Both the position numbers and the translations under genes were made by a program. 8,572 bases of DNA, taken from the NCBI GenBank assembly GCA_964452465.1, contig CAYVMD010000065.1, positions 1 through 8,572 of the forward strand. The letters are read 5' to 3'. This document shows, in pieces, positions 1-7,264 of the stretch. Numbering within the stretch: position 1 is the stretch's first letter; each line of letters opens with the position of its first letter. Origin of the DNA: CAYVMD01 sp964452465 (GTDB lineage: Bacteria > Armatimonadota > JACIXR01). The notes under the pieces are model-generated. The model made no database searches. It had not been told where the DNA came from and saw nothing but the letters and a program-made list of their open reading frames with translations.

Positions 1-131
1 TACGCGTTACTCGGCCGTTCGCCGCTCCGTAACCTCCCTTCCCCGAAGGGAAGGGAAGTCCGTCGCACGACTTGCATGGGTCAGGCGCGCCGCCAACGTT
101 CATCCTGAGCCAGGATCAAACTCACCATTGG
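1..131 (-). rRNA. rrs: 16S ribosomal RNA, 5' end (partial)
   Basis: Reading the minus strand, the universal 5' motif GAGTTTGATCCTGGCTCAG is followed by GAACGTTGGCGGCG, CATGCAAGTCG and, near the left edge, GAGTAACGCGTA, which are conserved landmarks of the first ~120 bases of bacterial 16S rRNA. Counting back from the E. coli position of GAGTTTGATC puts the mature 5' end near base 131, give or take a few bases. The first variable hairpin (36-55) is CCCTTCCC, a UUCG loop, then GGGAAGGG, and can extend to 11 pairs with one G-U (33-58); such stability fits a thermophile. The remaining ~1.4 kb lie beyond the left edge. The phylum is not recognised from this short piece. Confidence 0.96.
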
Positions 132-180
132 GAATTGATTTTATCTCACACCTTGAGTCGTTTTGGGAACCGTCGCTATT

Positions 181-196
181 CAGTTTTCAAGAAGCA
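181..196 (-). promoter_or_regulatory. boxA-like antitermination site in the rRNA leader
   Basis: The minus strand reads TGCTTCTTGAAAACTG about 50 bases before the 16S 5' end and just after the second rRNA promoter. It resembles the boxA element of Firmicutes rRNA leaders (of the type TTCTTTGAAAACT), which loads the Nus factors that let RNA polymerase pass Rho-dependent terminators in untranslated rRNA. Position and orientation are as expected. The assignment rests on motif likeness only. Confidence 0.5.
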
Positions 197-211
197 AGGC
201 TTCCATTATTT

Positions 212-240
212 ATTATAGCCAACCCTCAGCAACCCGTCAA
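212..240 (-). promoter_or_regulatory. rRNA operon promoter P2 (proximal)
   Basis: On the minus strand, TTGACG (235-240) is followed by a 17-base spacer and a perfect TATAAT (212-217). This is a near-ideal vegetative sigma-70/sigma-A promoter. Transcription should start near base 205, giving a leader of about 75 bases before the mature 16S 5' end, with the boxA-like site just inside it. Confidence 0.85.
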
Positions 241-268
241 CTCTCGTTTTTCTGTGTACCCACTAATA

Positions 269-296
269 ATTATAACACCCCCTGTCAAGTCGTCAA
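269..296 (-). promoter_or_regulatory. rRNA operon promoter P1 (distal)
   Basis: On the minus strand, TTGACG (291-296), a 16-base spacer and a perfect TATAAT (269-274). It is a second copy of the promoter design seen 57 bases downstream, with the same TTGACG -35 box. Tandem strong promoters are typical of bacterial rRNA operons. A TTGACA also lies inside the spacer, but it is only 8 bases from the -10 box and so is not usable with it. Confidence 0.8.
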
Positions 297-333
297 TGTT
301 TCGCGCTTTCTCAAAATAAAATCCATCCTACTA

Positions 334-352
334 CAGAAGGCAGAACCTCCTG
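334..352 (-). terminator. Weak hairpin after the last operon gene
   Basis: Just past the peptidase stop codon, the minus strand has CAGGAGG, loop TTCTG, CCTTCTG: seven pairs with one G-U. The U-rich stretch ATTTTATTTT comes about 11 bases later rather than directly after the stem, so this is a poor intrinsic terminator. A wider inverted repeat, TTTCTCA with TGAGAAA, encloses the hairpin and this stretch. No better terminator is visible between the operon and the rRNA promoters. Confidence 0.3.
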
Positions 353-360
353 AGAAAATC

Positions 361-1404
361 CTACAGGATCAACATCTCTTTAGGGAACTTGGTGAGGATC
401 TGGGAGGAGCTCTTTCCCACGACCACCATGTCCTCTATCCTCACTCCCCCCAACCCCTCCCTGTATACCCCCGGTTCGATCGTCACCACCATGGAAGCGA
501 CTAACTTCTCCTTGGAGTTGGGGGCGAGGGGGGGTATCTCATGCACCTCCCTTCCCACGCCGTGTCCCAATGGGTGGGTGAAATAATCCGCCAACCCCTG
601 CTCCCTCAAAGCTTCCCGCGCCTCTTCATCAATCTCCCCCGCCTTTTTCCCCTCCCTGATCGCTTCCAATGCCTTTTCCTGGGCGGATAGCACCGCGCTG
701 TAGATCCTTACCAAATCCTCGCTCGGTTTCCCCCAAAAGAGGGTGCGAGTTATGTCGGCACAATAAGAATCGACCCTCGCTCCCGCATCTATGAGCACTA
801 TATCCCCCTTTTTCAACTTCCGAGAAGTGGGCTTTGCATGGGGGAGAGCGCTCCTTTCCCCAAAGGCGATTATGCTGGGGAAGGCAAGCGAACCCCCTCT
901 TTTTCTAACGAACCACTCCAACTCCAAGGCTACCTCTTCCTCTCTTATCCCTTCCTTCAATATGGAAAGGCAGTGAGACAAAGCCTCCTCCGTCAAAGCA
1001 AGGCTCTTCTTCATCCGCTCTATCTCCCAATCCGCCTTTATCATCCTCTCCCTTTCCACGATGTCCCTCATAGGCACGAGCGAGATCCCCTTCAACATCC
1101 GCCGAAGGGTGCGGTAGAGTTGATAGTTGAGATTCCTCTCCTCGAAACCTAACCTCTTTATCCCTTCCTCCTTTATTCGATTGGCTATTCCCTCCCAGAA
1201 AGAGTCCTTGGGCCATACGATCTCGCAATCCCTGGCCTCCTCCTTCGCCTGGAGCACATACCTCCCATCCACGAACAGCACGGGATTCTCCTTGAGGAGA
1301 AACACACCAGCCGAACCGCCGAATCCGGTGAGATAGGCTATGTTCTCCAAATTGGTCACGAGTAGGGCATCCGCTTTTTTTAGTTTTTGAGTGATTTGCT
1401 TCAT
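361..1404 (-). CDS. Xaa-Pro aminopeptidase/dipeptidase, M24 family (PepP/PepQ/YqhT type)
   Basis: This is a cytoplasmic metallopeptidase of 347 residues that should cleave Xaa-Pro bonds, taking part in peptide turnover. Residues 1-115 form the creatinase-like N-terminal domain, and 125-347 the pita-bread catalytic domain. All five metal ligands are visible: Asp206 (LIDAGA), Asp217 (ADITRT), His281 (LGHGVG), Glu310 (TIEPG) and Glu324 (RIEDM). His189 in LPHAKP is the expected substrate-site histidine. The frame stays open 28 codons upstream, but the start at 1402-1404 is chosen because it begins at the family N-terminus (MKQITQ), has GGAGGAG five bases before it (1410-1416), and overlaps the aroQ stop as ATGA. 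Length matches the ~350-residue YqhT subgroup. It is the last gene of the operon. Whether it acts on dipeptides or longer peptides cannot be told from sequence. Confidence 0.93.
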   Translation of the reverse strand: MKQITQKLKKADALLVTNLENIAYLTGFGGSAGVFLLKENPVLFVDGRYVLQAKEEARDCEIVWPKDSFWEGIANRIKEEGIKRLGFEERNLNYQLYRTLRRMLKGISLVPMRDIVERERMIKADWEIERMKKSLALTEEALSHCLSILKEGIREEEVALELEWFVRKRGGSLAFPSIIAFGERSALPHAKPTSRKLKKGDIVLIDAGARVDSYCADITRTLFWGKPSEDLVRIYSAVLSAQEKALEAIREGKKAGEIDEEAREALREQGLADYFTHPLGHGVGREVHEIPPLAPNSKEKLVASMVVTIEPGVYREGLGGVRIEDMVVVGKSSSQILTKFPKEMLIL

Positions 1405-1844
1405 CCTTTCTCCTCCAAGATGTATTTGAGCGCCCGCAAGGCAAGGAGATAGCCGTAGGGGCCCAACCCATAGATCCCACCCAGGCAAACCGGGGCGATG
1501 ACGGAATGCCTCCTGAATTCCTCCCTAGCGTGGATGTTAGAGAGGTGCACCTCTATGGCAGGGAGACGCACTCCCGCTATGGCATCCCTTATGGCGATGC
1601 TGTAGTGAGTAAAGGCGGCGGGATTTATTACTATTGCGTCCACCTTCTCCTCGAGGGCGTTATGTATCTCTTCTATTATCTCTTTCTCGCTGTTGTATTG
1701 CACGATCTTGACCTGGATATCCAACTTCTTTGCCTCCTCCTCGATGAGGTTGTTTATGGTAGCGAGGTCACGCCTGCCATAGATCTCGGGCTCCCTGAGC
1801 CCCAGTATATCCAAATTCGGACCGTGGATGACCAAGACCTTCAT
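1401..1844 (-). CDS. aroQ: Type II 3-dehydroquinate dehydratase
   Basis: This enzyme converts 3-dehydroquinate to 3-dehydroshikimate, the third step of the shikimate pathway to aromatic amino acids, in the cytoplasm. The 147-residue length is normal for the dodecameric type II family. Active-site features are present: GPNL near residue 10, Arg17 and Tyr22 (REPEIYG), Asn74 and His80 (INPAAFTH), Glu98, His100 and Ser102 (EVHLSN), Arg107 and Arg111/112 (HAREEFRRHS), and the C-terminal GLGPYGYLLAL. The start has AAAGGAGG eight bases upstream, inside the end of the glycosyltransferase gene. The glycosyltransferase stop TAG directly precedes the ATG, and the aroQ stop overlaps the peptidase start by four bases. 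The aroQ-peptidase pair is a known Firmicutes arrangement (yqhS-yqhT), usually followed by efp, which is absent here. Confidence 0.97.
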   Translation of the reverse strand: MKVLVIHGPNLDILGLREPEIYGRRDLATINNLIEEEAKKLDIQVKIVQYNSEKEIIEEIHNALEEKVDAIVINPAAFTHYSIAIRDAIAGVRLPAIEVHLSNIHAREEFRRHSVIAPVCLGGIYGLGPYGYLLALRALKYILEEKG

Positions 1845-2939
1845 CTACCGTTCCTCCTTTCTCATTATAGTCCTTTCCATGACTTCCAACCAACTCTTCC
1901 TCCATTTTTTAAGGGAGAACTCCTCCCTAACGATCTCCCTTTGCCTCTCCCCGATCTCCCGCGCTCTGGACAAGACCTCCAGGATCCTCTCAGCCAAGGA
2001 TTGGGGATTGGGTTCACACTTCTCGGTGGGAAGGTCAGCAAGCCCTCCCACGCTTGTGGAGATGGTAGCCACCCCGCTCGCCATTGCCTCCAGAGCGGAG
2101 AGGGAGGTTCCCTCCCCATAGAGGGAAGGGATGAGGCAGATCAATGCTTGATTATAGAGGGAACGCATACTTTCCCAGGGAACGTTCCCCCAGAATTTTA
2201 CCCTACCCTCTAATTCTCGCTCCCTCACGAGTTTCTTAAGGTAGTTGGCGTAGCCGACTTGCCCTAAGCCACCCGCTATCCAGAGGGAGAAGGAAGGGAT
2301 CTCCTTCTTGATAAGATCGAATGCTTGAATGGCTATATGCACCCCCCGAGAGAAGTAGAGGTTGCGGGGAACGAGGATTACTTCCTTTGGGATTTCCCTT
2401 CGGGGGGAGAAAGCCTCCTCGTCCACGCAATTGGGTATAAACCAGCGAAGAGGCTCTATCTCTTGGAACTTTCTCTCCCCGGGGGGGAGGGGAACCCCCA
2501 TCTCCCTAAGAAAGAAGGTATCGTTGGCGACGAAGGCGGTGGACCTGCGAAAGGATAGGCGGGCGATCGCTTTCTTTAATTTAGCCGAGGGTTTGTGGGG
2601 GGCATCGTCCCAGATTACCCCATGGGAGATGGTTATGGTCCTTCTGTGCCAAAGGACAGGCAGGAAGTAAGGGGAGTAGTGGATGATGAGAAGGTCGTGC
2701 TTAGCGAGGAGGGGGGCGTAGGGGATAAGGAAAAGGGGATAGAGCCAAAAATCGTGTCCTTTGAGGGAGGGTAAAGGAGGGAAATTATGGAGGCAGGGAT
2801 GCGCCACCCCGCTTCTTTTTTGCAAAACCCTCTGCTGGAAGCCTTTCTCCTCCAGAGTCCTATAAAGCAAAAAGAGGTAAACATCCGCTCCTCCTTTCAG
2901 AGGGAGGAAGGAGTAGGTGATATGAAGAACGGAAGGCAT
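1845..2939 (-). CDS. GT-B fold glycosyltransferase, GT4-like
   Basis: A 364-residue protein that probably transfers a sugar from a nucleotide donor to an unknown acceptor (glycolipid, polysaccharide or small molecule). The N-terminal lobe begins with ITYSFLPLKGGADVY, the usual acceptor-side opening of GT4 enzymes, and ISHG lies near 104-107. The C-terminal lobe starts near 187 with VPRNLYFSRGVHIAIQAF; Arg192 and Arg198 stand where donor-phosphate-binding Arg/Lys usually occur. The GT4 E-x7-E signature is Glu276-Glu284 (EGTSLSALE), followed by AMASG and TSVGGL. No signal peptide or membrane span is evident, so it is likely cytoplasmic or membrane-peripheral. The ATG directly follows the dinG TGA, with GGAGG 8 bases upstream (2948-2952), implying coupling. 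A glycosyltransferase between a helicase and aroQ gives no hint of substrate. Confidence 0.88.
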   Translation of the reverse strand: MPSVLHITYSFLPLKGGADVYLFLLYRTLEEKGFQQRVLQKRSGVAHPCLHNFPPLPSLKGHDFWLYPLFLIPYAPLLAKHDLLIIHYSPYFLPVLWHRRTITISHGVIWDDAPHKPSAKLKKAIARLSFRRSTAFVANDTFFLREMGVPLPPGERKFQEIEPLRWFIPNCVDEEAFSPRREIPKEVILVPRNLYFSRGVHIAIQAFDLIKKEIPSFSLWIAGGLGQVGYANYLKKLVRERELEGRVKFWGNVPWESMRSLYNQALICLIPSLYGEGTSLSALEAMASGVATISTSVGGLADLPTEKCEPNPQSLAERILEVLSRAREIGERQREIVREEFSLKKWRKSWLEVMERTIMRKEER

Positions 2940-5900
2940 TCAACCCTCCTCCCAAAAGGGCAGGGATTCCACGAAATCCAGCAGCCTCTCCCAACTCTTG
3001 ACTATCTCCTGCTTGTCCAATTCGTAATCTTTAAATCCCTTGCCTCCCCTGCCCCTCACCGCTTCCACCAAAAGGGTCTTCCTACAGGGTCGATAGAAGA
3101 TCTTTCCCGCCCAAGATAGTTCGTATAGAGCCTTGTGCAGATCCTGGAGGTCCATCTCGAGGCGGGAGGAGGCTTCCTGCAAGTTCAAGATAGTGCTTCG
3201 CTTTTGGGAGAGCCCCAGAGGCACGAGGACCGAAGGCACTTCTCCCTGCAACAACATAACCTCCGCCTTCGAATCTATGATTCGCCAACTTATCAACCCC
3301 TCCCTTCGCAAGAGGTAAAGGATACGCCTCCTCTTGGGCACCAGCACTTCCGAGGGAAGAATCTGCTTTTGCCTTCGAAGGAAGTTACTATAGAAATCCT
3401 CGATCTCCCCCCTCTCCGGGAACATGTCCAATAGGGCTCTTCTCAATCTCTCCCTCTCCTCCGGGTCGTAGATGGAGATCGCAAAGCCCTCCTTCCTCCC
3501 TCCCTGGTGGGCCTCAGAGAGGAAGGAATTGAGATCGCCCCAAGGAGGGAAGTGAATGGTATACTTCACCCTCTTGCCCACCTTTCGCCCGGGGGGAAGT
3601 AGGAGAATGGGAGCGACATCCTCGGAGGTGAACTCCAAGCCCTCCCCTAGCCACCTCACCAAGAGCCCCTCCTGGGTCCACTTTTTTTCATATTCCTCTC
3701 CCTTCTCCAGGAGATAAACCAAAGCCTCTTCGTCCCTCTCTTGACAAGAAAGGAGCAAGGACAGGATCTCCCTCCCCCGCACGAGTTTCACTCCCAATTC
3801 CTCTTCCTCCCAACTTTTCTCCTCAACGGGGAAGGGAAGGTTCAAGGGTTCCTCACAAGGAACCGTCAGGAGGGTGATCGTCTTTGAGGAGGGAAGGTGG
3901 AAGGGAAGGAAGGGATCGAAAGAGGGGCTCTGGAAGGAAAGGAGAAGGGCATCACCCAGGATTATCCGCTCCGCCTTCCCCATCGCCCTCCTAACCTCGT
4001 CCTCCTCCAGACAGATAGGATGGACCGCCAAGAGAGTGACTTTCCCCTCCTTCCATTTCTCCAAGGTCTCGCTCACGCTCTGGATGGATTGGTAGGGGGA
4101 AAGATAAAATGCCTTATCCCTTTGAGCCCCTTCCAAGCAAGGCAGAGGGTTGTAAGGGGAGATGAAGAGGGTGGGTATCGAGCGGTGGAGCGCATAGTCG
4201 AGCAAGGGCGTGAAATCGGGAAGGCGGAGGAGAGAAACCTTCCCCTCCGTCTCGTTCCATATCCTCTCCCAAGGTTTGATCTTGGAATGCGTCTCCACCT
4301 CTAAAAGCCTCCCCCGTTCCTCCACCTTTTGTAGTTTTTCCTCCCAGGGAAAATGGGGGAAGACATCCCTCATATGCTCGCTTATCGCCCGATAAAACCT
4401 CACCCTGTCCCTCTCTTCCTCCTCCGTCCGCTTAAAGCCAGGGAGGGATTGAAGGACTATGTCCAGGGTAAGAGGGTCGTACCGGAGGCGATTATCCAAA
4501 ACCACGACCACCCCTTTATCTTCCTTCTTCCTCATAAGCCTACCGAAGCCCTGCTTGAAGGTTATGAGGGCGAGGGGAAGGAGGTATTCGGTGTATTCAT
4601 CCCGTCCTTCCCTCCTCAGATCCTCTCGTCTTGCCTGCACCAATGGCTCCCTTATATGAGGGAAGGGCATCTTCTCTATGATGAGGTAACATAGGGAAGT
4701 GCCGGGAACATCCACCCCCTCCCAGAAGGAACGCACTCCCATGAGGGTCGAGCCCTCCCTCCTCCTGAATTCCTCTAATATGTGCCTTCGGGAAGCTCCC
4801 CTCCTTTGCCAATAAAGGGGGATGAACTCCTTCCCCAACCTTTCTTCCAGCCTTTCCGCCACCCATTCCAGCCTATCCCGAGCAGCAAAAAGCACAAGTG
4901 CCCTCCCCCCGGTGTAGGGGATAAGCAGGGAAAGTTCGTCACAGACATCCTCCCTAAATCGCTCGATGTTCTCTTGCGAGGCATTGCTGGGGAGATAGCC
5001 TAAAAGCCCAAGGAGCACATTCTCCTTGTAGTTGAAGACCGGCGAGAGGGATATGAGGTTTTCATCGGGAACATATTTATCCAATCCCAGCCTGTCGAGG
5101 AAGAAGCGGAAGCCCTTGCCCGCAAGGGTGAGGGTGGCGGAGGTGAGGACGAGGGAATGGAAAGGTTTGTATAACTTTGCCTCCAAATCCCTACCCACTC
5201 GGATGGGCGCTTCCGTAAGCGCCCAGAGGAGGTTTTCCCCTGGGGGGTTATCCAAATCAAGCATACTAAGCCCTTCCCCCTCCAATTCCATATTTATCCA
5301 TCGCGCCCTCTCCTCGGGGGCGTATCTTTCCCGGAGAAGTTTTAACAAGCTTCGCGTTTCCTCCAGCAAATCCTCCCCCACATTCCCCAGTTCCACCCCC
5401 AGGTGGGGATGGGGGCTTTCCTGAAGCAGGGTTTGGAGGGAAAGCAGAATATTCCTCAGCCTTTCCGCACCACCTCGCAGGGAGGAGAGGAGCTCCGATA
5501 TCTCCCTCCAGCCGGGCAATTTCCAGGGCTTTTTATGCAGGAGGTAGGATACATTGTAACGGGCAGTTAGCCTATGCCCTTGCTGTTTGAGGAAGGAATA
5601 GAGTGCCTCTCCCAGCCGATCGAGCATCTCCCGCAGATCCCTGACGAGCGCCAAGGATTCCCTTATCTCTCTTCGTTCTCCCAGAACCCTCATAGCTTGG
5701 AGGAGCAACCCTCGCTTCCCATCCTCCGTAAGGAGGAGGTTGAAGAGATCGAGGAACCCCTCCTTGCTCACCTTCAGGGAGAAAACTTGGGTAGCCACAT
5801 CCTCCAGATTGTGTGCCTCGTCGATAACGACATTGAAATCCTCCGGGTTATCCCATTTCCTGAGGAGGAGAAGCCAGTGGTTGGTAACGATTATGTCCGC

Positions 5901-7253
5901 CTCCTCCATATCCCTCCTAACGCCCTGATAGAAGCAGGCGTCATAAAATGGGCAATCGTTTCTCCTGCAGAGGCGATGATCGGAGGATACCCTTTCCTTG
6001 AGGGAGGAAAGGAGGGGGAAAGAACGAGACAAGATATAGGGAAGCGCTTCGAAATCCTCCCTCTTATCCCCTAAGGCTTCCACGAAGCGGGCGAGGTAGA
6101 TGAGGAGGAACTTCTCTTCCTTCCCTACCTCTGCAGGGAAGTTATGGAGGGCATCCTCAAGGGCGGTGTAGAGACGCCAAAGGCAGATATAATTCCCCCT
6201 TCCCTTCACGACCACGCAACGCAAGGGATAGGGGAAGAAGGGTAGAAGTTTCTTCTCTATCTCCTCCACCACCTGGTTTTGAAGGTGCTTGCTGTAGGTG
6301 GCGATGATCGCTTTTCCCCTTCCGCTTTTGGAGAAGACCATAGCGGGAAGGGCGTAGGCAACCGTCTTCCCCGTCCCCGTTGGTGCCTCGATCATCCCAA
6401 TTCCCCCCTCATCCATAATCCTACAGACCTCCCTCAACATCCTCTCTTGGGATTCCCTCCTTTCCCATCCCTCCACTTCCTTCAAACTATCGTAAATCCT
6501 GAATGCATCCTCCTTGGTTAACTCATAGGACTCCGAAGGAGTGGGCTCAGCAATGGTTCTGGAGGGAAAGATCTCCCTCAAATCCTTGGGCGGGAGGGAA
6601 ACCCCCAATCCATCCGCATCGGCGACCACATGCCGAAGGAGAGATCCCGCTTTAGAAGCGCCCAGTTCTTGAACCGCCTTTTTTAAGAGGAGAAATAGGA
6701 CAAGGCAATCGGTGAGGGCATCATGGAGGTGGAGATGTCCTCCAATGCCCAATTCGTTTCCCAATCTCCTCAACTCCTCTCCCGGTTCCTCCCCCTTCCA
6801 GATGCCCTGCATTTTCGCCAACTCCTCGAGGGCGAAGGAATTGGCGAGGGGGAAGGCGAGGAGGAAGAGTTCAACGCTATCCAGAAAGGGATTGGTGAAC
6901 GAGGGGAGGTATCTTCGCAGTGAGAGGAGGTCAAACCAAGCGTTATGGGCGACCAGGGGCAAATCGCCCACGAAATTGGAGAACTCGGAGAGCACCTTCT
7001 CGAGGGGAGGAGCATTCTCGATCTTCTCTTTGATCTCGTCGAGCCGAAGGGAAAGCGAGAGGGTGTAAGGGATTCCCTCTAAGGAGGCTTTGGCGAACCA
7101 ATTCCCCACCTCCACTATCTCCCAACTTTCCACCTTGAGGGCGGAGATTTGGAAAGGCTGGGCTTCCTCCCCCAACCCCGTCGTTTCAATATCCAGGATG
7201 ACGAATTTCTCGAAGTTAGGAAACTCGAAGAGGGTAGGAGAATGCTTGTCCAT
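2940..7253 (-). CDS. dinG: DinG-type exonuclease-helicase with degenerate RecQ-like C-terminal extension
   Basis: A 1437-residue protein, about 500 longer than the exonuclease-bearing DinG of Firmicutes. Residues 15-190 form a DEDDh 3'-5' exonuclease with Asp21, Glu23 (DIETTG), Asp108 (HNAWFD), His177 and Asp182 intact. Residues 250-940 form an XPD/DinG superfamily 2 helicase: Walker A APTGTGKT (Lys296), four Fe-S cysteines (357, 429, 434, 440), DEAH 478-481, TSATL 704-708, motif V GVRSFWEGVD (839-848), motif VI QGFGRLMR (901-908). It should be an ATP-dependent 5'-3' helicase acting on forks, D-loops or R-loops. Residues ~985-1437 resemble a RecQ core and winged helix by eye but lack P-loop, DEAH and zinc cysteines. 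The ATG at 7251-7253 sits 20 codons before DIETTG and has no clear Shine-Dalgarno. First gene of the operon. The first two domains are near certain; the C-terminal assignment is inference. Confidence 0.95.
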   Translation of the reverse strand: MDKHSPTLFEFPNFEKFVILDIETTGLGEEAQPFQISALKVESWEIVEVGNWFAKASLEGIPYTLSLSLRLDEIKEKIENAPPLEKVLSEFSNFVGDLPLVAHNAWFDLLSLRRYLPSFTNPFLDSVELFLLAFPLANSFALEELAKMQGIWKGEEPGEELRRLGNELGIGGHLHLHDALTDCLVLFLLLKKAVQELGASKAGSLLRHVVADADGLGVSLPPKDLREIFPSRTIAEPTPSESYELTKEDAFRIYDSLKEVEGWERRESQERMLREVCRIMDEGGIGMIEAPTGTGKTVAYALPAMVFSKSGRGKAIIATYSKHLQNQVVEEIEKKLLPFFPYPLRCVVVKGRGNYICLWRLYTALEDALHNFPAEVGKEEKFLLIYLARFVEALGDKREDFEALPYILSRSFPLLSSLKERVSSDHRLCRRNDCPFYDACFYQGVRRDMEEADIIVTNHWLLLLRKWDNPEDFNVVIDEAHNLEDVATQVFSLKVSKEGFLDLFNLLLTEDGKRGLLLQAMRVLGERREIRESLALVRDLREMLDRLGEALYSFLKQQGHRLTARYNVSYLLHKKPWKLPGWREISELLSSLRGGAERLRNILLSLQTLLQESPHPHLGVELGNVGEDLLEETRSLLKLLRERYAPEERARWINMELEGEGLSMLDLDNPPGENLLWALTEAPIRVGRDLEAKLYKPFHSLVLTSATLTLAGKGFRFFLDRLGLDKYVPDENLISLSPVFNYKENVLLGLLGYLPSNASQENIERFREDVCDELSLLIPYTGGRALVLFAARDRLEWVAERLEERLGKEFIPLYWQRRGASRRHILEEFRRREGSTLMGVRSFWEGVDVPGTSLCYLIIEKMPFPHIREPLVQARREDLRREGRDEYTEYLLPLALITFKQGFGRLMRKKEDKGVVVVLDNRLRYDPLTLDIVLQSLPGFKRTEEEERDRVRFYRAISEHMRDVFPHFPWEEKLQKVEERGRLLEVETHSKIKPWERIWNETEGKVSLLRLPDFTPLLDYALHRSIPTLFISPYNPLPCLEGAQRDKAFYLSPYQSIQSVSETLEKWKEGKVTLLAVHPICLEEDEVRRAMGKAERIILGDALLLSFQSPSFDPFLPFHLPSSKTITLLTVPCEEPLNLPFPVEEKSWEEEELGVKLVRGREILSLLLSCQERDEEALVYLLEKGEEYEKKWTQEGLLVRWLGEGLEFTSEDVAPILLLPPGRKVGKRVKYTIHFPPWGDLNSFLSEAHQGGRKEGFAISIYDPEERERLRRALLDMFPERGEIEDFYSNFLRRQKQILPSEVLVPKRRRILYLLRREGLISWRIIDSKAEVMLLQGEVPSVLVPLGLSQKRSTILNLQEASSRLEMDLQDLHKALYELSWAGKIFYRPCRKTLLVEAVRGRGGKGFKDYELDKQEIVKSWERLLDFVESLPFWEEG

Positions 7254-7264
7254 CTTTTTTTTTC

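Noticed and set aside
905..1480. 191-codon minus-strand ORF overlapping the peptidase gene
   Set aside because: It is an out-of-frame shadow of aroQ and the peptidase, both of which show intact catalytic motifs; its product is low-complexity Gly/Arg-rich.
1405..1488. Upstream extension of the peptidase by 28 residues to an earlier ATG
   Set aside because: It overlaps aroQ by 88 bases and encodes nothing like the family. The ATG at 1402-1404 has GGAGGAG at the right spacing and the usual N-terminus.
5574..6074. 166-codon plus-strand ORF inside dinG
   Set aside because: It lies antisense to the Fe-S and DEAH region of dinG, which is clearly coding, and has no recognisable motif or ribosome site.
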